The notes under the pieces are model-generated. The model was not told the origin of the DNA. It searched no databases and saw nothing but the letters and a program-made list of their open reading frames with translations. Made by a program: the position numbers and the translations under genes. From Mariniphaga sp. (GTDB lineage: Bacteria; Bacteroidota; Bacteroidia; Bacteroidales; Prolixibacteraceae), in contig JAGXGA010000017.1 in the NCBI GenBank assembly GCA_024636975.1, forward strand, positions 186,001 to 250,000: a stretch of DNA of 64,000 nucleotides, given 5' to 3'. Each line of letters opens with the position of its first letter. Within the stretch, counting starts at the first letter, position 1. Positions 41,525 to 51,137 of this stretch are shown here, in pieces.

Positions 41525-42238
41525 TTACTTTTTATTAGCCGGATTCTTTTTTCGGTCGATGATGATGTAGGCTACTAATATTACGAGGCTGACAACTGAT
41601 GTCCAGATAAGTCCGCTTCTTAGACGGTCGTTGTTTTCGCCAAACCAGGCGATAAGCACAACCAGCGGGGTAATTCCGGCAATAGTGGCAGCTATGAACT
41701 TCCAGTAACTCATGCGCAGGATACCCGAAACAAAACTGATGGCATCGTTTGAAAGAAGAGGAGTCATGCGGGTTATTACTACTGCCCACACACCATATCG
41801 ATCGACATAAAAGGATAACTGTTTCTCTTTTTTGTCTCCAATCATTTTGGTGATAAATGCCTCTCCAATGTATTTCCCAATAAAATACCCAATTGTTGAG
41901 GCAATAATTATTGCCAATATAGCAAGTAAAGAGCCCCAAACGGGTCCGAATGCCAGAACTGAAATAATAATCAGGAGCGGGGAGGGAATTACAAGCAAAA
42001 ACATCTGAAGGGACATGGCAAGAATCACAAACAGAGGCCCCCATATTCCAAGGTTGTCGACCCAGGTTGAAATCCTTTCTTCATCCTGGCTGGTAAGCAC
42101 ATTGTATGCCTCTGTCATAAACCGGTTGACCTCGGGTATAACGAAATAGGACAATACAGCTGCTGCGATAATAAATCCGCTGATAATAATAGGCCACTTA
42201 CTCTGGCCACTGTTACTGTCTTCAGAGTTGTTATTCAT
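41525..42238 (-). CDS. TVP38/TMEM64 family (VTT domain) membrane protein
   Basis: A 237-residue membrane protein with about six hydrophobic segments. The core MFLLVIPSPLLIIISVLAFG, GSLLAILAIIIASTIGYFIGKYIG and RMTPLLSNDAISFVSGILRMSYWKF follow the VTT-domain pattern (F/YxxR with G[F/Y]xxG motifs). VTT proteins act in membrane lipid or solute handling. It is transcribed alone or with a tiny upstream frame at 42271-42420. Confidence 0.85.
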   Translation of the reverse strand: MNNNSEDSNSGQSKWPIIISGFIIAAAVLSYFVIPEVNRFMTEAYNVLTSQDEERISTWVDNLGIWGPLFVILAMSLQMFLLVIPSPLLIIISVLAFGPVWGSLLAILAIIIASTIGYFIGKYIGEAFITKMIGDKKEKQLSFYVDRYGVWAVVITRMTPLLSNDAISFVSGILRMSYWKFIAATIAGITPLVVLIAWFGENNDRLRSGLIWTSVVSLVILVAYIIIDRKKNPANKK

Positions 42239-42270
42239 ATGGTGAGCAGGGATATGTAATTAACGATTTT

Positions 42271-42420
42271 CTATACAAACCTTTTGTGTATTCTGTTTGA
42301 GATTAAAATGTTTTTAGCATCAAAAAGTTCATGGAAATTTTTTATTTCAACTTCCGGCAAAACATAATCCGCACTTTTGGGATTACAGTTTTTATTATAA
42401 TAATAGCAATTTTCATCCAT
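42271..42420 (-). CDS. Candidate small ORF (49 aa) before the TVP38-like gene
   Basis: A 49-codon frame starting at ATG (42418-42420) and ending TAG, 32 bp before the TVP38-like start. It is polar and cysteine-bearing at its start (MDENCYYYNKNCNPKSADY). No family is recognised and no promoter box is visible. It could be a leader ORF or chance. The remaining sequence of this 364-bp gap contains only the leuB terminator. Confidence 0.3.
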   Translation of the reverse strand: MDENCYYYNKNCNPKSADYVLPEVEIKNFHELFDAKNILISNRIHKRFV

Positions 42421-42553
42421 CAGTGACCCGGATAAAGAGCTCTTGCGAAAACAGATACACCCGATTTCATGATTGCCACTGCATTTGTTACGTCGTTTGC
42501 AAAAATGACATAAAATTTAAATGTAGCCTATCAGAAGCCAGATTAAAACAAAA

Positions 42554-42579
42554 GATGCAGGAGAGAATTCCCCTGCATC
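42554..42579 (-). terminator. Rho-independent terminator of the leu operon
   Basis: GATGCAGG (42554-42561) and CCTGCATC (42572-42579) form a perfect 8-bp stem. The A run to the left gives a U tract on the minus strand, about 24 bp after the leuB stop codon. Confidence 0.8.
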
Positions 42580-42602
42580 CGATTATCGTATTTATTAATT
42601 TA

Positions 42603-43667
42603 TTAGTTTTCCTCAATCCATGCAGCAATCCAGTCGCCTACTTCCGAAGTTTTATAAGGCTTTTCTTTAGAAATGTCTTCAGTTACAATTCCTTTTTCAA
42701 GGGAAGCATTCACTGCATTGCGGATGATTTTTCCCTCAAGTGGCAGGTTAAATGCATATTCAAACATCATAGCGGCGGAAAGAATTGTTGCCACCGGGTT
42801 GGCAATATTTTTTCCGGCTGCCTGCGGATAGGAGCCATGTATAGGTTCGAACACCGAGGTATGGATACCTATTGAAGCAGAAGGCAATAATCCCAGTGAA
42901 CCTGTGATGACGCTGGCCTCGTCGGTTAAAATGTCTCCGAACATATTTTCAGTTACCATCACGTCAAAGTTTTTGGGCCACTGTATAATTTGCATGGCTG
43001 CATTGTCAACAAACATATACTCCGTTTGGATGTCAGGGTAATTCGGTGCCATTTCCTGTGCAATCTCCCTCCATAACCTCGAAGTCTCAAGCACGTTGGC
43101 CTTATCAACCACGGTAAGTTTTTTCCGGCGCTGAGCTGCAAACTCGTAGGCCAGTTTAAGGATACGTTCAATTTCTGCACGGGTGTAGGTGTTTGTATCG
43201 AAAGCAGTATTGCCGTTATCTTTTCGTCCCTTTTCTCCAAAATAGATTCCCCCGGTAAGTTCACGGATGCACACAAAATTCGCTCCTTCTACAAGTTCGC
43301 GGCGCAGTGGTGATTTATGCAGCAGCGATTCAAACGTCTCTACCGGTCTGATATTGGCATAAAGCCCCAGCTTTTTCCGCATGGCCAGCAAGCCCTGCTC
43401 AGGACGTACCGTTGCCTTGGGATTATTATCGAACTTCGGGTCACCAATAGCGCCAAACAGAACAGCGTCTGAATTCATGCACAGCTGGTGGGTTTCTTCC
43501 GGATAAGGCTCCCCAACCTTGTCGATAGCAGTCGCACCAGTCAGGGCATAGTCATATTCCAGCTGGTGATTATATTTTTTTGCTACGGCTTGTACGGTTT
43601 TCATGGCCTGTTCGATTATTTCAGGACCTATCCCGTCGCCGGGAAGAATGGCAATTTTAAGATTCAT
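42603..43667 (-). CDS. leuB: 3-isopropylmalate dehydrogenase
   Basis: A 354-residue NAD+-dependent decarboxylating dehydrogenase, third step of leucine synthesis; related enzymes in such operons may also accept 3-methylmalate for isoleucine. Key features are [25 protein letters not shown] and [17 protein letters not shown]. The ATG at 43667 begins MNLKIAIL; an in-frame TTG at 43685 would add six residues and is less likely. It is the last gene of the leu operon, followed by a terminator. Confidence 0.95.
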   Translation of the reverse strand: MNLKIAILPGDGIGPEIIEQAMKTVQAVAKKYNHQLEYDYALTGATAIDKVGEPYPEETHQLCMNSDAVLFGAIGDPKFDNNPKATVRPEQGLLAMRKKLGLYANIRPVETFESLLHKSPLRRELVEGANFVCIRELTGGIYFGEKGRKDNGNTAFDTNTYTRAEIERILKLAYEFAAQRRKKLTVVDKANVLETSRLWREIAQEMAPNYPDIQTEYMFVDNAAMQIIQWPKNFDVMVTENMFGDILTDEASVITGSLGLLPSASIGIHTSVFEPIHGSYPQAAGKNIANPVATILSAAMMFEYAFNLPLEGKIIRNAVNASLEKGIVTEDISKEKPYKTSEVGDWIAAWIEEN

Positions 43668-43800
43668 ATTTTTTATCGATTTCAAATATTAGTTTAAACT
43701 GAGAATTCAATTTTGATTTACAGGTTCAATACCAGCCTTTTTGCTTTGGCTTCAATTAACCCAAATTATTTCTATTTAATCTCTGTATCCGGCAGCAGCC

Positions 43801-45384
43801 TTATGATATTCCGCTAAGAATTTTATCCATCAGTCCGGGTTTAAATTCATTTTCAATAATGTTCAGCATTCTTATTGTTGCTTTTATGGCTGCAGCATTC
43901 TGGTCGGGATCGAGACCTTTGGTTTTGAACTCGCGGCTGTTCTTCCAGGTAATAACAGTCTCCACCAATGCATCGGTTTTTCCGCCAGGTGGAATGGTTA
44001 CAACATAGTCAATCAATTTAGGAAATGATTTGCCCATCCCTTTGTATATTTTGCGCAGGGCTTTCATGAATGCATCGTATTGTCCGTCGCCGTCGCTGAA
44101 TTCCTCATGAATTGTGCCTTCGATTTCAAGACTTACACTGGCTACAGGCCGGAGCCCCATTGTATGGCTGACAGAAAAATTGACTACCCTGATTTTCTGC
44201 TCCATGATGTCGTTTTCCAACACATCGGCAACAATGTAGGGAAGTTCGTCGGAGGTAACTGTCTCCTTTTTATCACCCAGTTCAATGATTCGCTGGGTCA
44301 CTTTTTTCAATGATTCGGCATCGAGTTCAATGCCCAGATCCTCAAGGTTCTTTTTAATGTTGGCCTTGCCTGATGTTTTTCCAAGTGCATATTGTCTGAT
44401 CCGGCCAAACCGTTCAGGCAGCAGGTCGTTGAAGTACAGATTGTTTTTATTATCGCCATCAGCGTGGATGCCGCTGCACTGGGTAAATACGAATTCCCCG
44501 ATGAGTGGTTTATTGGTAGGAATACGGATTCCTGAAAATGATTCCACCAGTTTCGACACCTTGTTCAACTGGGATTCGTTGACATTGGTTTTCATCTTCA
44601 GGTGATCCTTTATGGTAGCAACCACACTCGACAGAGGTGCATTGCCAGCCCGTTCGCCCAGCCCGTTTACGGTTGTATGGACACACCTCATGCCGGCCTT
44701 TATGGCATGAAATACATTGGCAATTGCAAGGTCGTAATCGTTGTGCGCATGGTAATCGAATTCCACTTCCGGGTAGGCTTCAATCATTTCCCTGCAAAAA
44801 TCATACGTTTCATCCGGATCAAGTATTCCCAGCGTATCGGGCAGCATAATGCGGTCAACCTTTTCCTTGCTCAGGTTCTTTATCATGAAATGGACATACT
44901 CCCTTGAATTGCGCATTCCGTTCGACCAGTCTTCAAGATAAACATTTACCCTGATTCCCATTTGTTGGGCAGTATCAATAACCTTTTTAATATCAGCCAG
45001 GTGCTCGGAGGGTGTTTTCCGCAACTGCTCAGAAACATGTTTCAAAGACCCCTTGCAAAGCAGGTTCACAACTTTACCTCCTGCATCGGCGATCCATTTA
45101 AGCGAAATGTTGCCGTCGACAAAGCCCAAAACTTCAACTTTTTCGAGGTGCCCTTTCTCTGCTGCCCAGCGAAATACACGCTGTGCTCCTTTGAATTCAC
45201 CTTCCGATACCCGTGCTGATGCAATTTCGATACGGTCGACACGTACATCTTCAAGCAATACTTTGGCTACACTTAGCTTTTCGCCTTCACTGAATGAAAC
45301 ACCTGTGGTCTGTTCCCCGTCACGAAGGGTAGTATCCATTATGGTGAGTCTTTTTCCTTCTATTTCAACTAGCTTACCTGTCAT
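43801..45384 (-). CDS. cimA: Citramalate synthase-like (alpha-isopropylmalate synthase family)
   Basis: A 527-residue HMGL-like acyltransferase with a C-terminal LeuA-dimer regulatory domain. The catalytic domain shows [45 protein letters not shown] and a CSGIHADG metal/His region. It differs from the LeuA in the same operon (for example THCHNDLG there versus YHAHNDYD here). In Bacteroidetes the second enzyme of this type is taken to be (R)-citramalate synthase, making 2-ketobutyrate precursors for isoleucine from pyruvate and acetyl-CoA. The symbol is inferred from this context. Confidence 0.75.
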   Translation of the reverse strand: MTGKLVEIEGKRLTIMDTTLRDGEQTTGVSFSEGEKLSVAKVLLEDVRVDRIEIASARVSEGEFKGAQRVFRWAAEKGHLEKVEVLGFVDGNISLKWIADAGGKVVNLLCKGSLKHVSEQLRKTPSEHLADIKKVIDTAQQMGIRVNVYLEDWSNGMRNSREYVHFMIKNLSKEKVDRIMLPDTLGILDPDETYDFCREMIEAYPEVEFDYHAHNDYDLAIANVFHAIKAGMRCVHTTVNGLGERAGNAPLSSVVATIKDHLKMKTNVNESQLNKVSKLVESFSGIRIPTNKPLIGEFVFTQCSGIHADGDNKNNLYFNDLLPERFGRIRQYALGKTSGKANIKKNLEDLGIELDAESLKKVTQRIIELGDKKETVTSDELPYIVADVLENDIMEQKIRVVNFSVSHTMGLRPVASVSLEIEGTIHEEFSDGDGQYDAFMKALRKIYKGMGKSFPKLIDYVVTIPPGGKTDALVETVITWKNSREFKTKGLDPDQNAAAIKATIRMLNIIENEFKPGLMDKILSGIS

Positions 45385-45466
45385 TTTATCTGTTTTTGCG
45401 TTGGCATCCCAAATCTGTTATTCACCTTCAGCCAACAAAATGCATTTGAATTTATTATCAATACGA

Positions 45467-46057
45467 TTACTTTCCTTCTTCAAAGGCGGTAATTTCCTCC
45501 TTCAAGGCTACCAGGTAATCGATGTCGTCGAGCCCGTTTTTAAGGCAATGCTTTTTATACGGATTGATTTCGAATGTTTCCGATTCACCGGTTTTTAAAA
45601 TGGTGAAGGTTTGATTTTCAAGGTTTGCTTCAAATTGTGCTGCAGGATTTTTTTCAATTTCCTGAAAAATCTTTTCCAAAAATTCAGGAGAAACAATTAC
45701 AGGCAGCAATCCGTTGTTCAGGGCATTGTTCCTGAAAATATCGGCAAAAAAGCTTGAAACCACTACACGGAAGCCATAATCGTAAAGCGCCCAAATGGCA
45801 TGTTCGCGGCTGGACCCGCTTCCGAAGTTTTTTCCTGCCACCAGAACTTTTCCTGAATAGGAAGAGTTGTTCAGCGGAAAGTCGGTTTTTGGCGTTCCGT
45901 CTTTATTGTAACGCCAGTCGCGAAACAAATTATCACCAAAGCCTTTTCGTTCAACAGCCTTTAAATAACGGGCCGGTATTATCTGATCGGTATCAACATT
46001 TTCTACCGGCAGGGGTACTGCCGGAGAGGTAATTTTTGAAAATTTATCGTATGCCAT
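45467..46057 (-). CDS. leuD: 3-isopropylmalate dehydratase small subunit
   Basis: A 196-residue subunit of isopropylmalate isomerase (with LeuC). [35 protein letters not shown] and [18 protein letters not shown] are the family hallmarks; the SSREH loop contacts substrate. It lies between leuC (30 bp upstream) and the citramalate synthase-like gene. Confidence 0.97.
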   Translation of the reverse strand: MAYDKFSKITSPAVPLPVENVDTDQIIPARYLKAVERKGFGDNLFRDWRYNKDGTPKTDFPLNNSSYSGKVLVAGKNFGSGSSREHAIWALYDYGFRVVVSSFFADIFRNNALNNGLLPVIVSPEFLEKIFQEIEKNPAAQFEANLENQTFTILKTGESETFEINPYKKHCLKNGLDDIDYLVALKEEITAFEEGK

Positions 46058-46087
46058 TTTAATTTCAATTGTTTGTAAATAAGAAAA

Positions 46088-47488
46088 CTACATCATATCC
46101 CTGGGGTCAGTAATAGTCCCGGTAATGGCTGCAGCCGCAGCAGTGAGAGGGCTTGCCAGCATAGTTCTGGCGCCGGGGCCCTGCCGTCCTTCAAAATTCC
46201 TGTTGGAAGTAGAAACAGCATATTTACCATCCGGAATCTTATCTTCATTCATAGCCAGGCAGGCAGAACATCCGGGCTGCCGGAGCTGAAATCCTGCAGC
46301 TTCAAGGATTTTATCAAGGCCTTCATTTCTGATTTGCTTTTCAACCTTCTGAGACCCGGGTACGAGCCAGGCAGTAACGCCGGGCGCTTTTTCCTTTCCT
46401 TTTACAAAACCTGCAAATGCCCTGAAATCTTCTATCCGGCCATTGGTACAGCTGCCAACAAATACATAATCAACCTGTTTACCTATCATGGAATCTCCTT
46501 CGGTGTATCCCATGTATTGGAGCGATTTCAAAAAGGTACTTTTGTCGCTTCCACTCATACCGTTTACCTTAGGTATATTTTGTGTAATTCCAATTCCCAT
46601 TCCCGGGTTAGTACCATAGGTAATCATCGGTTCGATATCAGCAGCATCAAATGTATATTCCGTATCGAAAACCGCTTCTTCATCACTTTTGAGTTCTTTC
46701 CACGCTGAAACGGCTTTTTCCCAGTCGGCACCTTTTGGAGCATACTGACGGCCTTTAACATAGTTGATTGTAGTTTCATCGGGAGCAATCATTCCACCCC
46801 GGGCTCCGCTTTCAATGCTCAGGTTACACAGAGTCATCCTGCCTTCCATGCTCAGGCTTGTAATTGCCTGCCCAGCATATTCAATAAAATGACCCGTGCC
46901 GCCACTTGTTGAAATTTGAGAAATAATATAAAGGGCAATGTCTTTGGCTGTCACACCCTTTTTCAATTCGCCGTTGACGGTTATACGCATTTTTTTGGGC
47001 TTGGGCTGCATAATGCACTGACTTGCCAGTACCATTTCCACCTCGCTTGTACCTATACCGAATGCAATGGCGCCAAAAGCTCCGTGGGTGGAGGTATGGC
47101 TGTCGCCACAAACAATTGTCAGCCCCGGCTGGGTCAGTCCAAGTTCCGGCCCTATAATATGCACAATTCCGTGTCCATCCGACTGAAGATCATGGTATTT
47201 TATGTTGTGCTCTTCACAATTTCGCTTCAGCATGTCCACCTGGTGCCGCGAGAGCTCATCCATAATGGTTAGGTGCTGGTTTTCGGTAGGAACGTTATGA
47301 TCGGGAGTGGCAGTAGTCTGGTCCGGCCTGAAAACTTTTAACCCGCGGGTTTTAAGACCCAGGAAAGCAACAGGACTTGTTACTTCATGTATCAGGTGGC
47401 GGTCGATGTACAAAACTGCAGGGCCGCCCTCGACCTGCTTCACCGCATGGGCATCCCAAATTTTATCAAACAATGTATTTGCTTCCAT
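46088..47488 (-). CDS. leuC: 3-isopropylmalate dehydratase large subunit
   Basis: A 466-residue aconitase-family protein binding a [4Fe-4S] cluster. The cluster cysteines are in VGSCTNGR (~346) and [10 protein letters not shown] (~408-411). Other hallmarks are [15 protein letters not shown] and the C-terminal [21 protein letters not shown]. It converts 2-isopropylmalate to 3-isopropylmalate with LeuD; in organisms with citramalate synthase the same isomerase also acts on citramalate. Confidence 0.97.
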   Translation of the reverse strand: MEANTLFDKIWDAHAVKQVEGGPAVLYIDRHLIHEVTSPVAFLGLKTRGLKVFRPDQTTATPDHNVPTENQHLTIMDELSRHQVDMLKRNCEEHNIKYHDLQSDGHGIVHIIGPELGLTQPGLTIVCGDSHTSTHGAFGAIAFGIGTSEVEMVLASQCIMQPKPKKMRITVNGELKKGVTAKDIALYIISQISTSGGTGHFIEYAGQAITSLSMEGRMTLCNLSIESGARGGMIAPDETTINYVKGRQYAPKGADWEKAVSAWKELKSDEEAVFDTEYTFDAADIEPMITYGTNPGMGIGITQNIPKVNGMSGSDKSTFLKSLQYMGYTEGDSMIGKQVDYVFVGSCTNGRIEDFRAFAGFVKGKEKAPGVTAWLVPGSQKVEKQIRNEGLDKILEAAGFQLRQPGCSACLAMNEDKIPDGKYAVSTSNRNFEGRQGPGARTMLASPLTAAAAAITGTITDPRDMM

Positions 47489-47550
47489 ATATAATAAACT
47501 CTATTGTTAATTTATTCTGCTTTTATTTGCTTCAATTATTATGCAGGGCT

Positions 47551-49053
47551 TCAACCCACCGGCAATTTATTTACTGAGTCGAGGAAAGCTTCCACCGATG
47601 CAGTTACAATGTCGGTATGCGCACCAAATCCGTGATAGATTGAATCGTTGTATTCAATCTGCATATGAACTTTCCCAATGTCATCGCTTCCGCGTGTAAT
47701 GGCCTGTACCAGGAATTCTTCAATGGTAACCTGGCGATGAATGATTTGTTTAACAGCTTTAATTGCGGCATCTACAGGGCCATTGCCTGATGAGGTGGCA
47801 TCAAATTTTTCTCCTGCAATATCAAGCCTCACAATTGCCATAGGGGTCAGGCCTTTTCCTGTAACCACCTGCAGGAAGTCAAGTTTTATCCTTCGCTCCT
47901 GACGTGTAGCATCGCCAACCAAAAGAGCGATATCGTCATCGCGTATGTCTTTTTTCTTATCGGCAAGTTTCAGGAATTCCTCATATACTTCATCCAGCTT
48001 TTCCTTGTTGAGTTCGAATCCCATAAGCTCCATTCTGTGCTTCAATGCTGCGCGTCCGCTACGGGCAGTAAGCAGAATAGCCGATTCATTAATACCCACA
48101 TCGGTTGGATCCATGATTTCATAATTTTCCCGGTTTTTCAGCACACCATCCTGGTGTATTCCGGAAGAATGCGCAAAGGCATTACGACCCACAACCGCTT
48201 TATTTGGCTGGACAGGCATATTCATCAGTCGTGAGACCAACCTGCTGGTATTGTATATGTTTTTTGTATTGATTCCGGTTTCAATTCCCAGCGCCTGGTA
48301 CCTGCTTTTAAGGGTCATTACTACCTCCTCAAGCGAGGTATTGCCGGCACGTTCACCTATACCATTTATGGTAACTTCTGCTTGCCGGGCGCCATTCATA
48401 ATTCCCGAAATGGTATTGGCTGTAGCCATTCCCAAGTCGTTGTGACAGTGTGTGGCAATGGTGGCTTTATGAATTCCATTTACATTTTCGACAAGGTATT
48501 TGATTTTTTCTCCGAATTCATTCGGGAGACAGTACCCGGTGGTATCGGGAATATTAACCACAGTGGCTCCGGCTTTAATAACGGCCTCGATCACTTTGGC
48601 AAGGTATTCATTTTCGGTACGCCCGGCATCTTCAGCATAAAACTCTACATCCTCAACATATTTCTTTGCATATTTCACAGCTTCAACCGCCCGTTCAATA
48701 ATAGCATCGGGATTTGAATTCAGCTTGTAGTGAATGTGGAAATAAGAAGTACCGATTCCGGTATGAATCCGGCCTTTCTTTGCATATTTTAGTGACTCAG
48801 CAGCTACATCTATATCTTTTTGAACTGCCCGTGTCAGGGCACAAATGGTTGGCCATGAAACAGCTTTTGAAATTTCAACTACCGATTCGAAATCACCGGG
48901 GCTGGAAATGGGAAATCCTGCCTCGATAACATCCACACCTAGTTCCTGCAACGCTTTGGCTACTTCAATTTTTTCAACTGTGTTCAACTGGCATCCCGGA
49001 ACCTGTTCGCCATCGCGGAGGGTGGTGTCGAAAATGTAAAGTTTATCACTCAT
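47551..49053 (-). CDS. leuA: 2-isopropylmalate synthase
   Basis: A 500-residue enzyme condensing acetyl-CoA with 2-ketoisovalerate, the committed step of leucine synthesis. The HMGL catalytic domain shows [29 protein letters not shown] and [14 protein letters not shown]. The C-terminal ~380-500 region is the LeuA dimer domain for leucine feedback. First structural gene of the operon, 64 bp after an attenuator terminator. Confidence 0.97.
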   Translation of the reverse strand: MSDKLYIFDTTLRDGEQVPGCQLNTVEKIEVAKALQELGVDVIEAGFPISSPGDFESVVEISKAVSWPTICALTRAVQKDIDVAAESLKYAKKGRIHTGIGTSYFHIHYKLNSNPDAIIERAVEAVKYAKKYVEDVEFYAEDAGRTENEYLAKVIEAVIKAGATVVNIPDTTGYCLPNEFGEKIKYLVENVNGIHKATIATHCHNDLGMATANTISGIMNGARQAEVTINGIGERAGNTSLEEVVMTLKSRYQALGIETGINTKNIYNTSRLVSRLMNMPVQPNKAVVGRNAFAHSSGIHQDGVLKNRENYEIMDPTDVGINESAILLTARSGRAALKHRMELMGFELNKEKLDEVYEEFLKLADKKKDIRDDDIALLVGDATRQERRIKLDFLQVVTGKGLTPMAIVRLDIAGEKFDATSSGNGPVDAAIKAVKQIIHRQVTIEEFLVQAITRGSDDIGKVHMQIEYNDSIYHGFGAHTDIVTASVEAFLDSVNKLPVG

Positions 49054-49117
49054 TGTTATTTGCTTATTATTGTTTTTAAAATCCTATTAAACTTCCGTTC
49101 CTATCATTCTGTTCATG

Positions 49118-49149
49118 AAAAAAGCCATTCTCTTTTATGAGAATGGCTT
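49118..49149 (-). terminator. Attenuator terminator upstream of leuA
   Basis: On the minus strand AAGCCATTCTC pairs with GAGAATGGCTT (49149-49139 and 49132-49122, 11 bp, perfect) with a six-base loop, followed by a T run. It lies ~60 bp before leuA and cannot be the end of an upstream gene, since the only thing before it is the leader peptide. It is an intrinsic terminator placed for attenuation. Confidence 0.85.
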
Positions 49150-49179
49150 AAAATTTATTCTTGTATTATTAACAACAAA

Positions 49180-49187
49180 CCATTCTC
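49180..49187 (-). promoter_or_regulatory. Antiterminator arm overlapping the leader stop codon
   Basis: The minus-strand sequence GAGAATGGTTT (49187-49177) can pair with AAGCCATTCTC of the terminator's 5' arm (11 bp with one G-U pair). It overlaps the UGA of the leader peptide (49188-49186), so a ribosome finishing the leader would cover it and let the terminator form. Confidence 0.7.
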
Positions 49188-49257
49188 ATTTCTTCTGAAT
49201 TAGAAGAATAATGCCAATAATAAGGCTAAGAATAGATGTGTTGTTTAAATTATTCAT
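49186..49257 (-). CDS. Leucine/isoleucine operon leader peptide (23 aa)
   Basis: An ATG-initiated frame of 23 codons plus TGA, too short for routine gene calling. It encodes five leucines (TTA, three CTT, CTA) and six isoleucines (all ATT), concentrated in codons 9-20. The stop codon overlaps the antiterminator arm and lies ~37 nt before the terminator hairpin. Such a layout is a ribosome-mediated attenuator: starvation for Leu or Ile stalls the ribosome on these codons, exposes the antiterminator and permits leuA transcription. The presence of isoleucine codons suits an operon that also holds a citramalate synthase-like gene. Confidence 0.75.
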   Translation of the reverse strand: MNNLNNTSILSLIIGIILLIQKK

Positions 49258-49279
49258 TTGCTATGCTTACGATTTGCTG

Positions 49280-49314
49280 CAAATATTACACATTTTTTTT
49301 AAAATGAGAACAAA
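49280..49314 (-). promoter_or_regulatory. Candidate promoter of the leu operon leader
   Basis: On the minus strand TTTG (49314-49311) is followed after 23 bp by AATATTTG (49287-49280), one mismatch from TAnnTTTG. Transcription would start about 15 bp before the leader peptide ATG. The spacing equals that of the dnaX promoter candidate. Confidence 0.4.
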
Positions 49315-49406
49315 AAACTGCTTTTTATTAATAAAACTTAATAAACAGATTAAATTGTCTGATAATATTAGAGTAATTACCTTTTTATTATGAAAAAAGA
49401 GAGGAA

Positions 49407-50978
49407 TTATTGCCTTCCTGCCGGTAATGTGAAAGCAGCATCAGGGAGCGGTGGCTCAGGTTTGGGTTGTGGGGCAGCATCCTTAATTCGGAAAACGTCG
49501 TATTTTGAAAGGGGCCGCTGGTCGATTTTCCAGTCGAAATTACTAAGTTTTTTTTCTTCTTCCGTAAGGCTGAACAGTGGTTTCAGCAACCCTTCCGGTG
49601 CCTGCAAAAAGGAGATTCTAAAAATGTCTCCATCTTTGAAACGAATTGAAATCTTGCTGCTTTCAACCCGGTTTAAACCTATGATATCCTCGTCCTGCCT
49701 TGCATAATAAAGGGTCTGTCCGTTACCATTAACATCTATCTTATTCAGTTCATTATTCACGACGTACCCCACCATTTCTTTACCTTTTATCTGATCAAAC
49801 CGTCCGGAATCGAGTTTGGATATAATAAACCCGTTATTGGTCAGGTGCAGTTCATCGGGAGCATCGGTTTTTTGTTTCATCTCAATGTGATCGGCTGTTA
49901 GCTGATGATTATCGGACCAGATTACAGGATTGTTAAACAGTTGCACTACTGAGTCTTTAGTGAAATATATCAAAGAGTCGCACATTCCCTGCATGTCGGA
50001 TCTAAAGAAACGTGTTCCATAATATGCCATAATAAGTTTCTCATCGGGGATGGTATCGGGAATTGTACGCAGGGTATCGGCATGCAGAAACAAAGTGTCT
50101 TTTTCAGAATAGATCATGAGCAAAGCCGAGTCGGTTACTGTTGCAATTTCCATCTGATCGTTATAGTTGGCAGTATTTCCCATAACGATCATTTTGTTTT
50201 CAATATCTTCCATTCTTACATTGTCCAACGCTCTTCCCTGTCCATCGGCTTCGTTGTATTTAATGTAATTGGCTTTAAGGTGCTGAGTTTTATTGTAAAC
50301 TGAAGGATTTTTAATGAGTTCGGCTTCCCCCGATTCAGTTTCGTACCAGCCTTCTTCAGCATACAGGGTATTCAATGAATCTTTTATAGTAGTGGGCCCA
50401 ACAATAAATACGCGACCTGTGTTGGTGTTGTACATCAGGGTGTCACTGTTCAGTGTAAAATTTTCATTGAATGCTTCCACATCGCCGTAAAAATGGATGA
50501 TGTCGGTTTCAGTATAATATCGACCTTCCCTGCTGGTCAGGGTGTTTAAACTGTCTACTATTTTTCCACCGTGCTCATAATAGCCAACTTTGGTATTCAA
50601 GTCATAATCAAGTGTATCGGTATACAGTGTGGTGGTTTTATTAATCAGCCTTACATTTTGAAATGCATTCGCACGGTTTATATCGCCGTTGTACAATACT
50701 TTTCGGGCATAAAGGTCAAGGGTGTCGCCCTGATTTATACGTACATTGCCAAAAGCATCCACGCGGTTATTACCCGTATAGGTATATGCACTGTCGGCCC
50801 ACATCAATACCTCTTCATGCCGTATGCGCACATCTCCTATGAGGCGTTGTGCTCCGGGTGCAATTTTTTCATCGGATTCCCAGTATTCGGCCTGTTCAAT
50901 AACGATCCGCTTTCTTTGCTGAGAATAACCGGTTATTGAAAAGAATACCAGCAGGCTCAGCAACATTAAACGAAACAT
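49407..50978 (-). CDS. OstA-like protein (LptA/LptD N-terminal type)
   Basis: A 523-residue exported protein. The ATG at 50978 gives a signal peptide (MFRLMLLSLLVFFSITGYSQ); the longer frame begins at TTG and lacks one. The mature part is made of beta-jellyroll OstA repeats (RLIGDVRIRHEEVLMWADSA, NRVDAFGNVRI, IIHFYGDVEAFNENFTLNSDT, GRVFIVGPTTIKDS), as in LptA. In Bacteroidetes this OstA-like protein is inferred to carry lipopolysaccharide across the periplasm. It lies in a cluster of outer-membrane biogenesis genes. Confidence 0.85.
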   Translation of the reverse strand: MFRLMLLSLLVFFSITGYSQQRKRIVIEQAEYWESDEKIAPGAQRLIGDVRIRHEEVLMWADSAYTYTGNNRVDAFGNVRINQGDTLDLYARKVLYNGDINRANAFQNVRLINKTTTLYTDTLDYDLNTKVGYYEHGGKIVDSLNTLTSREGRYYTETDIIHFYGDVEAFNENFTLNSDTLMYNTNTGRVFIVGPTTIKDSLNTLYAEEGWYETESGEAELIKNPSVYNKTQHLKANYIKYNEADGQGRALDNVRMEDIENKMIVMGNTANYNDQMEIATVTDSALLMIYSEKDTLFLHADTLRTIPDTIPDEKLIMAYYGTRFFRSDMQGMCDSLIYFTKDSVVQLFNNPVIWSDNHQLTADHIEMKQKTDAPDELHLTNNGFIISKLDSGRFDQIKGKEMVGYVVNNELNKIDVNGNGQTLYYARQDEDIIGLNRVESSKISIRFKDGDIFRISFLQAPEGLLKPLFSLTEEEKKLSNFDWKIDQRPLSKYDVFRIKDAAPQPKPEPPLPDAAFTLPAGRQ

Positions 50979-51137
50979 ACGGGCATTGAATTGTACCAGC
51001 CGGAACAGTTGAAACAACCATCCGGAAGCATTGCAGTAAATGATATGTTCCCTGTGTATCCTCAATCTTCAATTTAATTTTGAAAATTCCAATAAAATTC
51101 GTAGTTCTGGTATAGGGTAGTTTATGCAGAAGCTTAA

